A DNA stretch of 64,000 bases from Symbiodinium natans (GCA_905221605.1 CAJNDS010002179.1:1107026-1171025); one strand, 5' to 3'; counted from the stretch's first letter, positions 30,801 through 43,875 are shown. Notes: generated by a model not told the origin, from the letters alone. Translations and numbers: made by a program.

Positions 30801-33346
30801 CTGTGCTCCTTTCGCTTCCAAGGCTTTCTTTGGTGTCGTCCCCCCCGGTGGCGTGGAGGTTTCCGAGTTGTATGGCCTTTGTGGGTCTCTCGACTGTTGT
30901 CTAGCTTACAGTAACAGAAGGGTTCCATGAGTTGAGTCCAATTTTGATATGGGGTTATAAAGGTTGACATCCCCAAAAGCAAGCTCACGTACGACTAGCC
31001 AGAAAACCCGAAACCTCAAACACTACACGCGAACCCAAAAACTCCAAACCCGCAAAAGCCCTGGGCTCGGAGGGGGACATTTCATGGTTCCAATCCTTGC
31101 CTGTCAAAGTTGGCCCCGCTCTCAAGAGCCCCCCCCTACCCCCCCCCCCGGTCCTGCTATGAGCGTGTCGGGCAAGGGGGACCTTCGACGTATGAAGCAA
31201 CCCTGAACCCCCAAACCCTAAAACCCCAAACCGAAAAACCCCAAAAGCCAAACCCCAAACCCCAAACCCCAAACCCCAAACCCCAAGCCCCAAAACCTAA
31301 CCCCAAACCCAAAACTCCAAATCTCCGTAAACCGCAAGTCACCCCCCCTGTATCGACGCCCCGGAGGAGCCCGCGAGCCGCCCCCCCTTGCGCACCGCGC
31401 CGCTCGGGCGCCGCGGGGGCCGATGGCAGGCTCGGGTTTAGAGTTTAGGGTTTAGGGTTTAGGGTTCAGGGTTATAGGGTTCTGGGTTACAGGGTCCTGG
31501 GTCAGGGTTTGAGGGTACGAGTTTAGTTAAGTGTTTGGGCTTTAGTGCGTCTAGCGTTGAGGGTTTTGGGCTTCACTTACGATTTCTGTGGTGAGGACCA
31601 CCGTGGCCTCTCGCCACCGCCGGCGGAGGGCTGGACGGCACCTGGCCCTGACTAAGCATGCCAATCCCTACGGGGTTTTTTGGGGTGTAGGGTTCAGGGT
31701 TTAGGTTTGAGGGTTCAGGGGTTTAGGGTTCAGGGTTCTAGGGTTTAGGCTTAGGCTTGGGTAGAGGCGATGGCTTCTGGAAGTTCCGAGGTTTCCGAAA
31801 GTGGTTGGGCCACCCACTCGACCACCAAGACTTGGAGGAGGAGGCCCGGTACCGTGACGAGTGCGGTGGCAACGGGTGATAACTTGCCGTCAGGTAGTGA
31901 GTGAGATTTTGTTTTGTTTTGTCTTAATGCTCATGTCAGGATGAAGTGGTGGGCAATTTGTTTGCCCAAGAAGGTGTCCCAGACCCTTGCGAGATTTCTG
32001 CGTGCATCCTTTCTTCTTCTGTGCAGGACGGCAGACAATGGTACCTCGCTTCGCAATCAGCCCTAATTTTTTTCGCTTCGTGGGTGCTCCGATTCTCTGA
32101 GTTCTTTTCTGCCTGAGGTAGAACCTCTTTGTAGGTTATGTTTGGGGCTTAGAAGTTTAGAACCGATAGGGTTCGGGCTTCCAGCTCGAAGGGTTTCTGG
32201 ACAGATAGAAAGTCGACGACTCAATTACTTAATGACATTGGAAACCCTGAAGCCCAGTTGGCTCCCCCCTCCTGTCCACCCTAAATGGCGGGTGTTCTAT
32301 CCTTTCAGTGTACCTGCAAGGTTCCTATACACCATACACAGGAAATACTTGGGGAGTGCTGACGAATGATGCAGACATGTTCAAGGACAGGCATGGTTGC
32401 GGATGCCGGGTTTTCGGTGTAGGGTTTAGGGAGCTTAGGATTTCAGAGGGCTTGCGGAAGGTGAAGATGCCACGAAACCTTCACAAATAGGTCCTAAACC
32501 CTAAACCCTAAACCCTAAACCCTAAACCCTAAACCCTAAACCCGAAACCCTAAACCCTAAACCCTAAACCCTAAACCCTAAACCCTAAACCCTAAACTAA
32601 ACCCTAAACCCTAAACCTTGAACCCTAAACCCTGAACCCTGAACCCATCTGAACCCTAAACCCTAAACCCTAAACCCGAAACCCTAAACCCTAAACCCGC
32701 TGGGATGAAACCTTCAGAAAAGAAATCCCTGAACAGAGGCAGCGAGCTATTTTTCTGCATCCCAGAGGGCAGCTGCTGGGCCGCCATGCCAGGCGGCTCT
32801 TTAGGGTTCAGGGTTTTGGGTTTGGCGTTTGGGGTTCAGGAGTAGCGGTGTAGGGTTTAGGGTTTAGGGTTTAGGGTTAGGGGGTTTTAGGGTTTGGGGT
32901 TCGATGGGATTGATGGGGCCTATGGGAGCGCGGGGTGGGGCGGCTTGTGCGACTTGTGCGACTTGTGCGGCTTTTCAGGGGCTGAAGCGCTTGACTAGGG
33001 TTTAGGGTCTGGGTTCAGGCCACACTCGGGCACGTGAAGCGACCACACTGCGCCCAAAAGCCGCGCAGTGCAGATGGATGCGTAGGGCCTAGAGTACAAC
33101 TTTCGCGGCTCCGCTTCGTACTGTGGGCCGCGGGACTACTTTGAGTTTTTTGGCTCGTCCCATGAGGTCCTTGTTGGGCGTGCATGCTCTTTTTGTGAAC
33201 TCTGCGTGTGGTTTCTGTTTCTTGCAGGCAAAGGCCTCGTGCCCGTCGACACCTGCCTGAGTGGCTTGCTTGCAAGGTTTAGTTGCGCCTTGAAACATTT
33301 CGGGCTGTAGCCAAGCAACCTCAAAATGTGAAAATGCATATATGTG

Positions 33347-33377
<31 letters not shown>

Positions 33378-35125
33378 ACAGTATAATATGATAAATATGA
33401 TAAACTAGTGTAAAAACATAAGACATTATAATAAGAAAAGTAATATATATATATATATAAAGTATGATATATTATATATTAGAAACATGTATAATATGAA
33501 ATATATCATATGAAATATAAGTGCTCTGACATGCGCGCACTGCTTGTGCTCTTGTCGAGACGACCTGACGATCGCCGAAGCGTCCTATTGAGATGTGGTT
33601 CCACGAAGGTGTCTTGACATGGCTCCGTGACGAAGAGTCCACATGGCGACAGTGCTTTCAAAGCTCCTTGACAGGACATGACAGGTGTAGTTCAATTTGC
33701 CTCGTTCTTTGGCTCTTATTCAAGAAGTTACCCAAAAGGCCGAAAGGCAAGCTTGCTGAGGCTTGTGGCCCACTTTCTCCAACGCCCTGTCATGCAGCCC
33801 ATTGCGCTGTTTAGGGGTTTAGGGGTTTGGGTTCAGGGTTTATATGGTTTAGGGCTTATAGCCTCATGGGGGCAAGGGGGGAATGCAAGCGGCTGAGGCT
33901 GGAAAGAGCATGCCGCCGCAGTCAAAGCACTGCGGCAGCGGCTGCAGGCTGGCTGATGGTTGAAGGTTTCGAAGCTCAAGGGCCCTGAGGAATCCTGGGC
34001 GTTTCCGACCCCTTAAGCCGCACCTGGGGCGCGTACCAGTAAAAACCCATGAATCCTAAACCCTAAACCCTAAACCCTAAACCCTAAACCCTAAACCCTG
34101 AACCCCAAACCCCACATAAGCCCGGCTCAACTTGGAAGCCGAAGCCGCCCTTCCTGTCAGGTCTTGGCTCCCTCCGACTCGCCGGACTCCATGGGTGAGG
34201 CGGCAAGCTTGGGCTTAGGGTTTAGGGTTTAGGGTTTAGGGTTTAGGGTTTCGGGTTTAGGGTTTAGGGTTTGGGGGTTAGGAACCTGGGTTTAGGAATT
34301 TCGGGTACAGACCCGGAGGGATTCAGACCCGTGCTCTTTCACTTGCGGGTTTAGGCCTTGGCAAATCCAACCCTCCGGTCCATTTTCGCTCATGTGCTGT
34401 GCCTGATCCGGCTTCTGACACTGTCACTGAACTGTCAAGCACAAGCCCAACACGGAAGTTTCATGTCGCAACAGAGCCCATCATGGGTTGCTGTGCCGTG
34501 AGCACAGGCGACGGAGACGATCTCGGAGCGTTTTCCTGTGAGAGGCGCTAGCGTTTGAGATGTTCCTCAGGATATGAAAGGTTTTTTCAGCCAACGTCCT
34601 GCTGGGGGGGTCGGTCGTTTCTAGATTTTTATAAGGTAGGTTCCTTTCCAAAGTTGGACTTCGGCGAGGATTTTTTTACCTGTGTGTGTCTCTCTCTCTC
34701 TGTCTGTCTGTCTGCCAGCCTGCCTGCCTGTCTGTGTCTGTGTGTATGTGTAAGTTATGTGTAGAGAGCCCTCCTCCTGAATCCTAAACCGTCCTGGGCC
34801 CCCTTAAGCTTCAATTCTCTGAGAGCCCCCGACTCCGGTGCCTAACTCGTGAAGGTGCTACATCATCCCAAGCCCGACCTAGCCTCTCCCACAATCCCCG
34901 AAGCACCTCAAAGCTTCAAGCTCAAACAAGAGCACGGTTCGCAGGTGCCTTCCGCGCACCGCCGGCCCTGCGGCGGCAGGCTGAAGATTTCAGGGTTTTT
35001 TTTGGTGTCTAGGGTTTGGGTTTACAGGTTTAAGGAAACTTAGGTTTCAGTTTGGTTCTTGACCGCCTTGTTCCAACACACTGGCAGGCGAGCGCGCAGC
35101 GCTCCCAGACGCCTTCCAAGCGTGC
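27882..35125 (+). CDS. Candidate multi-exon gene, product unknown
   Basis: Proposed exons: 27882-27971 (ATG, MAEPEPSIFDASLGKPPAAS, donor GTAAGT), 28107-28208 (GPGEAVTFDATCPWPHLLK), 29860-30010 (EEMRYFQKDVGVRWAHYIHT, donor GTATCT), 30566-30700 (AHGANPLVAKEDTTVVHAP), 30778-30884 (FFGVVPPGGVEVSELYGLC), 31339-31429, 31802-31893, 32309-32390 (YLQGSYTPYTGNTWGVLTND), 32718-32792 (IPEQRQRAIFLHPRGQLLG), 33228-33276, 34121-34194, 34945-34979 and 35088-35125. Phases agree along the first three, between 30566-30700 and 30778-30884, and along 32309-35125. The link through 31339-31893 is not resolved. Several donors are GC, as known in dinoflagellates. No domain is recognised, and more than one gene may be present. 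Individual exons vary from convincing (27882, 29860, 30778, 32309, 32718) to weak. Confidence 0.45.
28300..29855 (-). mobile_element. 5'-truncated LINE-type retrotransposon in antisense
   Basis: The minus-strand frame 29862-28573 (429 residues) begins in the C-terminal part of a non-LTR reverse transcriptase polyprotein: KHLGSLFDRSLSVLPEIRAR, an alanine-rich helix, VPLHARVELFHGLVGNKLTF and WRHGTAALYRMLLP. This is typical of the region after the polymerase core. Two Cys/His motifs follow (CPVCDKPFDSKRQLATHANRVH and CCACSLQFATRRKLLAHL) and a basic tail. The polymerase motifs themselves are absent, so the copy is 5'-truncated, the usual LINE outcome. About 270 bases below 28573 are probably its 3' untranslated part. 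It lies in the presumed intron between exons 28107-28208 and 29860-30010, ending almost at the acceptor of the latter. No clear target duplication was found. Confidence 0.75.
31200..31475 (+). repeat. Bracket: CCCCAAA array, GC-rich island, TTTAGGG array
   Basis: 31206-31318 is a CCCCAAA/CCCTAAA array, 31339-31429 a GC-rich island open as HPPCIDAPEEPASRPPL..., and 31436-31475 a TTTAGGG array. The complementary arrays face each other across the exon-like island. Confidence 0.75.
31680..31755 (+). repeat. TTTAGGG-type array
   Basis: Degenerate TTTAGGG/TTCAGGG units, about 45 bases upstream of the exon candidate at 31802. This one precedes rather than follows an exon, so the bracket order is not universal. 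Confidence 0.7.
32490..32900 (+). repeat. Longest telomere-type bracket
   Basis: 32493-32697 is the purest CCCTAAA tract in the window (about 29 units, most of them exact). An island 32698-32800 contains the exon candidate 32718-32792, then TTTAGGG/TTCAGGG units run 32803-32898. The tract is internal to the window and flanked by unique DNA, so it is interstitial and not a chromosome end. Confidence 0.9.
33335..33525. repeat. AT-rich microsatellite island
   Basis: Tracts of (TA)n and (CA)n with ATATATAT runs around 33353-33372 and 33443-33462. The composition is sharply different from neighbours. No function is visible. Confidence 0.8.
34050..34278 (+). repeat. Telomere-type bracket around exon candidate 34121-34194
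   Basis: CCCTAAA units 34052-34110, exon-like island ending at a GTGAGG donor (34195), then TTTAGGG units 34213-34278. The intervening sequence reads PGSTWKPKPPFLSGLGSL in the phase expected from the preceding exon. Confidence 0.8.
34680..34750 (+). repeat. TG/CTGT microsatellite
   Basis: Short GTGTGTCTCTCTC and CTGTCTGTCTG runs similar to the much longer tract in the carbonic anhydrase intron. Confidence 0.7.
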
Positions 35126-35514
35126 GTGGGGCTTGGACCTGCAGTGTCCGTGAAGGGGGGAGGGCTGGGGAGGGTGCTTTTTCTCTTCGACCTGAAGTCG
35201 CCTTTACTTTTGGCGAATTGGCCTGTGGGGGGCCATGTAAAATCTTCAGGGTGTCAGTGGGTCTGCAGACGTCTCGGATTCTCGGATCCGTGGACGGCCC
35301 GAACAGATAGATGAACAGAATGTCTGCTTCTGATCCCTATGCATAAAACTGCAAGCCCTGAACCCGTCTCAACACCAAGAATATCTTGACCATGAAGCCC
35401 GCAGATGTTAAACCTGACTATCTTAAGATTTCTGCTTGGTGAGCATTTGCCAGTCAGAGCAAGATTTTGCACTGTTGAGACTTGTGACGAGACACAGACC
35501 TTCATCCCCCAACC
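35126..35514. other. Region upstream of the carbonic anhydrase gene
   Basis: No telomere-type array and no further exon are visible. It should contain the promoter and 5' untranslated region. An AG shortly before the ATG (for example ACGAGACACAG, 35488-35498) could accept a trans-spliced leader, which is inference. Confidence 0.35.
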
Positions 35515-37227
<1,713 letters not shown>

Positions 37228-37647
37228 AGAGTGTGCAGAGAGTGCAAGGCTGCTGCATCTGACTGTCCAAATCTTTTAAAGTTTTCCTTGTGGAGTTGAT
37301 GTTCTAACTCTCCTAGAGGCCTAGAAGGGTCGAGGTCATTTGATGCGCCCCAAAGGGGCGCATCCCCCCTCGATTCTGGGTGACTGCTTCTCGAGATTGA
37401 GGAAACTTCAGTCGATGGTTCTGAGGCTCGTCTTGAGAGGCTCACGAAGCACTGTGCAACGCACAGCGCCGAGACGCAATTGTAGGAAGTGGACGCAGGC
37501 GACGCGGCGACGTGTCGCCAGCCCGCGGCGTGGGGAAACAAGACTGGTACGCATGTGGGAGTTGGGCGGAAGGGAGGGGAGGACCTGCACTGCCAAACGG
37601 GTGAACGCCGGTAGCGTCGGAAGCCGGTAGAGATGCCAAGGCGCTGC
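37228..37647. other. Spacer downstream of the carbonic anhydrase gene
   Basis: 3' flank of the gene. No exon with clear splice sites and no repeat array are visible. Confidence 0.35.
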
Positions 37648-37715
37648 TTTGTCATCAGCCCAACTTGCCCGCAGAACTTCAACACGCCGCAATGCAGCAC
37701 GGTTCCTTTTAGGTG
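37648..37715 (+). pseudogene. Fragment of a second delta-carbonic anhydrase exon
   Basis: The plus frame reads SPTCPQNFNTPQCSTVPF and then a stop. It aligns with GTPACPYNFNKPACSTAEP of the complete gene (residues 103-121) and is similar at the base level (AACTTCAACA, GCAGCACGG). No further homology is seen on either side, so it is an exon fragment or the only recognisable part of a decayed tandem copy. Confidence 0.6.
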
Positions 37716-37970
37716 ACCCCACAGCCTAGGCCCCCCTCCCCCCGCCCCCCCCCCGCACACACGCAATGCACCGTCAAGCTCGGGCGCACCAAGCTTCGCA
37801 CGGGCAAAGGCCGTGAACCCCGTACTCAGCCCTGGACTGTACAACCACCTCCCTAGACCTTACCATAGGAGCCATCAGGAGCCCAGATAATCACCAAAAT
37901 TCTTCCCATAACGCGCCCCAATGCGCCCCATATAGGATCACTTAGCCGTTAGCCCAAGATGCGTTCTCAG

Positions 37971-40900
37971 GTTTCCTTCTCGCTGGAGGACAGCTGCCCC
38001 GGCTCTGGCAGCAAAAAGTCCAGCGTGTTTGCCCAGTGTTTGCCCCCGGTTGCGAGTTTAGGGTTTCGGGCTTTAGGGTTTAGGGTTTAGGGGTTTAGGG
38101 TGCTACTCTTCCTTCATGTTCGGGTATGGTCGCCCTAGTCTAGCGTGAGTGGGGCCACTGCCCACTGAGCGTAGAAGCCAAACCGTACGGACCACTTGAA
38201 CACTGGGAGGTGCAGGATGGTCTTGAATGTCATCGCAATGCCGACTAAAATGTTCTTGGCGCGCAACCCAAACCCGCTTGAGCACCCTCCAGTCCCCACT
38301 TCTCAAACCTTGAAGGCGTCCAGAACGTAAAGCTCCCAGAAAAAATGGGGGTTTCCGAAATTAGGGGTACCTTGTTGGGGTCCTTCTCAGCAGGGAATTC
38401 TACGATTTGGGGACTATACTAGGGTCCCCCGTATGTTCGTAAACCTTCAAATGGTTTTGCCTGGCTGTTGCACCCCAGCTCCCAGTCTGAGCTTCATCAG
38501 CAGCTATCCCTCCGCCGCTGGCGTGCTCAAGGATGAAGAGGTGTTTGGTCTTCCTGGCAGCATAGGGGGATCCCAGGCAGTCTTTTTGGATGTGGGTCAG
38601 GGTTTGCAGCTGAGGACATGGCTCTAAGAGCGTGACTGCTGGTGTCTCCTTGTAGGAATGGTTGGTATGATGAGGTTTCGGTGATGGTTCAGAAGAGCTT
38701 GGCAGCCCTCCGCATTCAGCTTGAGCTCTCCCCAAGCCCAACAGTACTGGCTCTACCCCATCTTGTCCACAGCCCACAAGACAAAGAAGCTGGAATCCAG
38801 CGAATCCAGAAACCCACGCCCAGAGCTGGTTCTTAGCCTGGCCGCTGGCTTTGAGACGACCATGGAGGGCGCACTGACGCTGGTCCCGGCACCCGGCCGG
38901 GAACGACAGGATGGGAGGCTGCTGGGAAGGCTTAAGGCCCTAAGGCCTGGAGTTTTTGGGTTGGGGTTGCAACGTCGAGAGGAAGCATCGGGGTTGCGAT
39001 TGGGACTGCAGGTTCTTGCACAGATTCTGAGTCCTGCCCTTCGCACCAACCTAGCCATTGTCCGATTCATCGACGGAGCATGCAGCGCAAAGCCGCCCCG
39101 CCGATTCGGCAGAGCCGATGAAGAGCGGGAGCAACATGGAGCAACATGCTTCCTGCGTGTTTGCGTGTGTGTCTGTGTCAAGGATAGCAGGGCATGACAT
39201 CTGCACACGCAGGGTGTCTTCATGGGCTCGTCGATTTTGCTTGAGGGTTCGAGTTCATTTCAGGGCTCCGTCGCGGTGTTGCGTTGCAGCGGCTCGCATT
39301 CGACAGGCGCAGGCGTCATCGTGACTCGGATGGCGACAGAAGGCGGGGAAGTTGTCCCGCGTCTGTTGGCAGGACATCGAGATGAGACGTAGTCTTCCTC
39401 CGCCTACTAGTACCTAAACAAACCCGAGCCTTGGAACTTTAAATCAGATCACTCAAACCCAGCCTAAGACCCCTAAACCCCCAAAGCCAACCCTCCAGCC
39501 AGCCTTGACTTATGCTCTTCATTTCGGAGGTAGGCCTCCCACACCGTCATCGCTCCACCGTTTCTTCCTCCATGATTCTTGATCAAGGGACGGAACCACA
39601 TGAATTCTCATTCCCGCGGCCACAAGCCCGAAAAGCCGTACGCATTCTGAAGACCCTTCTCGGCCCGTTGCAGCAGTATAGCCCTACAACCATAAAGAAG
39701 GGGACCCCCTAAGCCCTACAAACCCCCCCAACCCCCCAAACCCCAAACCCCAAACCCCAAACCCCAAACCCCAAACCCCAAACCCCAAACCCCAAACCCC
39801 AAACCCCAAACCCCAAACCCCAAGCCCCAAACCCCAAACCCCAAACCCCAAACCCCAAACCCCAAACCCCAAACCCCAAACCCCAACCCCCAAAGCCTAA
39901 GCCCTAAACCCTAGACCCGAAACCCCCCCCCAAAGCCCAAGCTTCTCAAGCCTCCTCAGGCGCCGGTCGCGGAGCCGCTCCCGGCGCCGGCGCTCCCCCG
40001 GCCGGGCGCCGCCGCCGCAGGCGCCCCCTTCAACGGGTAGGGTTTGGGGTTTAGGGGCTTCAGGAGTTAGGGGTTTGAGGGTTTAGGGTTTAAGGGTTGC
40101 AAGTTTAAGGGTCTAGGGTTGAGGGTTTAGGTTTTATAAGTGTTGCGGGTTCAGGGTGTTTTAGGGTTTAGGTCTAGTACGCCACCGTTAAACGAAGAGC
40201 CCAGAACAAACCCATTTGGAGAACTACCACAAACAGAACAGCCACAAACACAACCACGACCACAGACGCAACCAGCGCAAAAAATATCTGCGATGCGTCG
40301 TCGTGCGCACACGTTTGTAACAAAGCGAAGGAAAGAGGAGAGCATAGAACAAAAGCGAAGCCACCATGAAACGAACCAGCAACCAAACACCGACTGTATG
40401 CAGGCGCCATCATACTGGCAGCCCGTGGCCTTAGGGTATCCGCATCTTCTGCATCTGCGGAGCCAAACGCTTCCGAGGCCCTGGGCCCGAACCACGGATG
40501 CTCATGATGCGCGCGCTCTTTGTGGGGTGGTCGGTGCCCCAAAGAAGGGCCAAGGACCTCACGCCCAACCAAAATTGGGGCCCTTCCGGGCATGTCTGGA
40601 GCCTCGCCCCGACAGTGATGGACCGTGTCCCACTGGTTTAGGCCCCCTTCGGCGTAATTGGCCACTTGCAGCGGCGCGGCCGAGCGCCGGTGGTCAACAT
40701 TCCACGAAGCCCATCCGCGTTATTTGCGCTGGAGTCCATCTGGGGCCAGTCACGTTTTTTGTGCGTAGACTCCTTGTGCCCTTCTTGTGGATCCCAGTGA
40801 CTGTGGCCCTGTGGACTTCGAACGCGGGCCTTATGCTGCATTCTGCTTTGGACCATACCTGGATGGACCAAGGGACTCCCCTACAGCCCCTCCCGCAGTG

Positions 40901-43527
40901 AGGATGTTGCCCTTACACCCGCAGAAACCTCAATCGGGGGGGGGTTGGGGGCGCTCCCCTGGCCACCCTCCAGGTAGTTCCCTTCATCAAATGCACCAGA
41001 GGGTTTGTGTAGCGTTCCTGCTGGAGCCCAGCATGGGGCTTGAAGTTCAGGGCCTTTGGGGGTTCATAGGTTCAAGGGTTGGGGCCCTCAAGGATCTCCG
41101 TTTTTTGTGAGGGTTTCTGGGTTTAGGGCATGTGTTTTTGCAGAGGTTCGAGGGTTAGGTGTTGAGGGTCGTGACAGGCTTGTGGGTTCGGGGTTGAGGG
41201 TGGCTTCCTTGCCGGGTCTTCTTCAGAGTTGAGGCTTGGAAGGCTTTTTGCACAGCGATTCGTTGAGGGGCCTTGGATAGCTTGGAGACTAAATCCCTAA
41301 GCCTCTATGGCCCCTACAGCCCCTTATAGCGCCTCGAGCCCCTATAGCCCCCTAGTCCCTATAGTACAGTCCCTACAGTCCCTAGAGTCCTTAGAGCCCC
41401 AGCAGGTATCGTCGTGGAGCTGCACCTGGAAAGTCCCCAAACCTTGAATTGTATCCCTAAACAAACCCCAAAACGCCCCTTCAGCTTTGTAACACTTTGA
41501 AACATCTTGAGCCGCGGCAAGCCAGCCAGGATTGGCGCACAGGTCCGCCCATGGAGTGGCCAGGGCAGCCTAACCTGCAGGAAGAAGGGGGAGAGGGCGT
41601 TGCTCTAGGAGGCGGGTGGTCAAGATCTCGTGTTCAAAATGGGTTTGTGTCGATTTGTAGCGCAAGTGCAATAAGTGCCGTGGTTTGAGAGCCGTTCCGG
41701 GGCTACAAGCCGAAGCCCACAGGCCCTTCAAAGCTGAAACCTTCAAAATCCTTCGTCTTGCAATGGCTGAGCCCTGCATCCCGAGCCCCCGAACCCACCC
41801 CGAAGCCTTGAACCTCTGAGCCCAAAAACTCAACCCTGCAGGTGGGGTTTGTGGTTCCGGGTCTAGGATCAGAAGGACGAGGGTTTATTATAGGCTTTAC
41901 AGGGCTTAGAGGGTTGCAGGGATTACAGGGTTTGCAGGCTTTCGAGCACGGGATTAGCAGAGGGCGAGTTGGTTTTAGCCCTGGCGAGGTCCAGGGTCTC
42001 CCGGAGTTGTTTTTGCGGGGCCAGGGCCCCCCCAGGTTCCGTGACAAAGGATGTGGGGGGTGGCAGGGTATGGGGTTTCGGGCTTGGGGTGAAAGGATTG
42101 CGGGCGCTCCTAGAGCCGTAGAGGCGTCGAGGTGTGGAGGTCATGGGCCATCTTCGAGGTACGCGCCCCATGGCCACATGTGGCCGCCCCACCGCCCGAT
42201 GTTTCCGGCACGGCCGCCAGTAGCAGGCCAGGCTCTTGGGGGCTTCGGGGGGTTTCGGGGGGCTTCGGGGGGTTTAGTGTCCCTTTTTTAGGTTCTGAAG
42301 CCCTAAACCCCAAGTAAACCCCATAACCCCAAACCCTAAACCCACAAGTAAACCCCATAGCCCCATAACCCAAAGCCTCGGAGGCTATGGGGCCTGGCAT
42401 GTGCCGCCACCTCGTCCGGAGCCGCCCATGGAGTGGCGAGGCGGGGAGTGGGGTCTTGTCGCCTTCGTCTCTCTTTTTTTGGTACGAGGGGGGTCTCTTT
42501 GCATAATGGAGATGTGTTCGTGTGCGTGTGAAGTGTAGGGTTGTGGGAATTTGGGTGCCTCCGAAGGACCGTGGATCTAATCATTGCATGGTCTCTACTC
42601 TTCAGCCCTCAGCCTAAGCTCCCTTAAAGCCCCGGTGCCCAAACCTCCTAAACCCCCAAAAGGGTCGAAGGAGAGACCACTGGCTGAAGGGCACAACTGC
42701 TCACACTAGGGGGTCAGGCTTGCACGCACCCAGATATACTAAGTCCCACGGCAGGTCTTGGTGGAACTCCTGCACCAGGCAAGCTAGAAGTTAGGAGTGA
42801 CCAGGTCCATGACGCCGATGTCCCCAGGTAGGGAGTACAGAAGGTTTGCGACAAACCAGGTAGTTTGCAGACACACCTTGTGTACGAGAGATGCAGCACG
42901 CCTGCGTTGACAAAGGGCCACCACGTAGATCAAACCAGAAGTGCGCCATGCGCACACGCGAAAAAGAGAGACGGAACGACTTGAGGTTCGGCTTCGAGCC
43001 TTCGGATCCGTGAAATCTGTCATCGCCGTTCCCAATGAAATAATTGTTTTGTGCCGCAGAGTGTTCTGCGCTTGGGTGCGTTTTGATTTGTTGCGATGTT
43101 CTGCGCTTGGGCCTTGTTTCTTTGCTGCAGTGTGTGCTGCGCACGGGCGCGTTGCTGTGTTTCAGACTGTTCCGTGTGCGGGGCGCGATTCCGTAGCTTT
43201 GCTTGGCCTCGCCACAAGCGTGGGTTACGCTTGGGTTCTATTGGGATTGGGGAGGGGTCGTGCACTTTCGTGCACTTTCGGTTTTAGGCTAACTTTGTTT
43301 TAGGGGTCCTTCTGTCTTGGAGCTCGCTGGAGCGGGGCAGAGGCACCTGGACACCCCCCACGGCGCCGCCGAACCACTGGGGCAGCGGCGTCTCGGGCGC
43401 AGGCGCGGCATCCGGAAAGCCTGAATTTGAAGCTCCAACCTTTGGCTTGGGTGGGCCCAAATTTCGCGCGACCCAAACGCTTGCGCCCTCTGAACACCTA
43501 CCGTTCTATCAGAAGTTGAATCCTTAG
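37971..43527 (+). CDS. Candidate exons of one or more unknown genes, ending at a terminal exon
   Basis: Exon-like pieces: 37971-38048 after GTTCTCAG; 38656-38870 after CTTGTAG, with NGWYDEVSVMVQKSLAAL in one frame and YWLYPILSTAHKTKKLE in another, so an intron or frame change is needed; 39290-39372 after GTTGCAG; 39960-40020 after CCTCCTCAG (Ala/Pro linker) with a GC donor; and 43304-43527. Only the last is listed with confidence and is described separately. The others are supported by splice-like edges and composition alone. It is not certain that they form a single gene, and a minus-strand candidate lies at 42784-43035. Confidence 0.3.
38055..38102 (+). repeat. TTTAGGG-type array
   Basis: About five units beginning shortly after the exon candidate ending near 38048, in the usual downstream orientation. 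Confidence 0.75.
39720..40135 (+). repeat. Bracket: CCCCAAA array, Ala/Pro island, TTTAGGG array
   Basis: 39727-39893 is a nearly pure CCCCAAA array (a one-base variant of the telomere unit) that grades into CCCTAAA by 39912. The island 39960-40020 is extremely GC-rich and open as APVAEPLPAPALPRPG. 40037-40135 carries degenerate TTTAGGG units. The purity of the CCCCAAA tract suggests local expansion of a mutated unit. Confidence 0.85.
40136..42783. other. Mostly non-coding stretch, presumed intronic or intergenic
   Basis: A long plus frame (40140-40901) and its minus-strand shadow have repeat-driven composition (CCACAAC-type triplets near 40245) and no domain. 41280-41410 holds short CCCCTATAG-like repeats. 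A possible exon with donor GTACGC sits near 42121-42157. CCCTAAA-like units occur at 42300-42375. Confidence 0.35.
42784..43035 (-). CDS. Candidate minus-strand terminal exon, hydrophobic product
   Basis: The frame reads SGLIYVVALCQRRRAASLVH, then KVCLQTTWFVANLLYSLPGD, IGVMDLVTPNF and a stop at 42784. Alternating hydrophobic and charged blocks look like a membrane-associated C-terminus. It is antisense to the presumed plus-strand gene, so it may be a separate gene, a retrogene piece or chance. No family is recognised. Confidence 0.3.
   Translation of the reverse strand: MGTAMTDFTDPKARSRTSSRSVSLFRVCAWRTSGLIYVVALCQRRRAASLVHKVCLQTTWFVANLLYSLPGDIGVMDLVTPNF
43304..43527 (+). CDS. Candidate terminal exon, product unknown
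   Basis: After a pyrimidine-rich acceptor (CTTTGTTTTAG, 43293-43303) the frame reads VLLSWSSLERGRGTWTPP, a Gly/Ser/Ala stretch, then FEAPTFGLGGPKFRATQT and LAPSEHLPFYQKLNP before a stop at 43525-43527. It is open for 74 codons with mixed composition, unlike the Gly/Arg-rich frames of the opposite strand. No domain is recognised. It would end the gene that lies to its left. Confidence 0.45.
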
Positions 43528-43559
43528 GAAGGCCCGCAGCCCTCAACCCGACAAACCCA

Positions 43560-43875
43560 ACCCCCCTCAGCCCTAAACCCTGAAGCCTAAACCGTATGCC
43601 CTGAGCCCTAAGCCCTGAGCCCTAAACCCTAAACCCTAAACCCTAAACCCTAAACCCTAAACCCTAAACCCTAAACCCTAAACCTCCCAAAGCCAGGAGC
43701 CCCACCCCCACACTGGGGTGGGCCCAGCCCACAGCCCTCCTACAGCGCGAAGACCGGGCCCTTTGAGGCGGATACTAGGGCTCGGGAGGCTTCGTTAGAT
43801 TGGGTTTAGGGTTTAGGATTTCGGGTTTAGGCTTTAGGGTTTAGGGTTTCGGGTTTAGGGTTTAGGGCTTAGGGT
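43560..43875 (+). repeat. Telomere-type bracket around exon candidate 43746-43788
   Basis: 43611-43685 has about 10 exact CCCTAAA units. The island includes CTCCTACAG and then an open segment AKTGPFEADTRARE with a GC donor. 43800-43875 has TTTAGGG units with one-base variants. Confidence 0.8.

Noticed and set aside
32493-32697. Chromosome end (telomere)
   Set aside because: Unique sequence continues on both sides and many similar shorter tracts occur, so it is interstitial.
40140-40901. 253-residue plus-strand open frame
   Set aside because: Gln/Thr/Pro-rich from triplet-like repeats, opposite strand also open for 163 codons, no domain or splice context.
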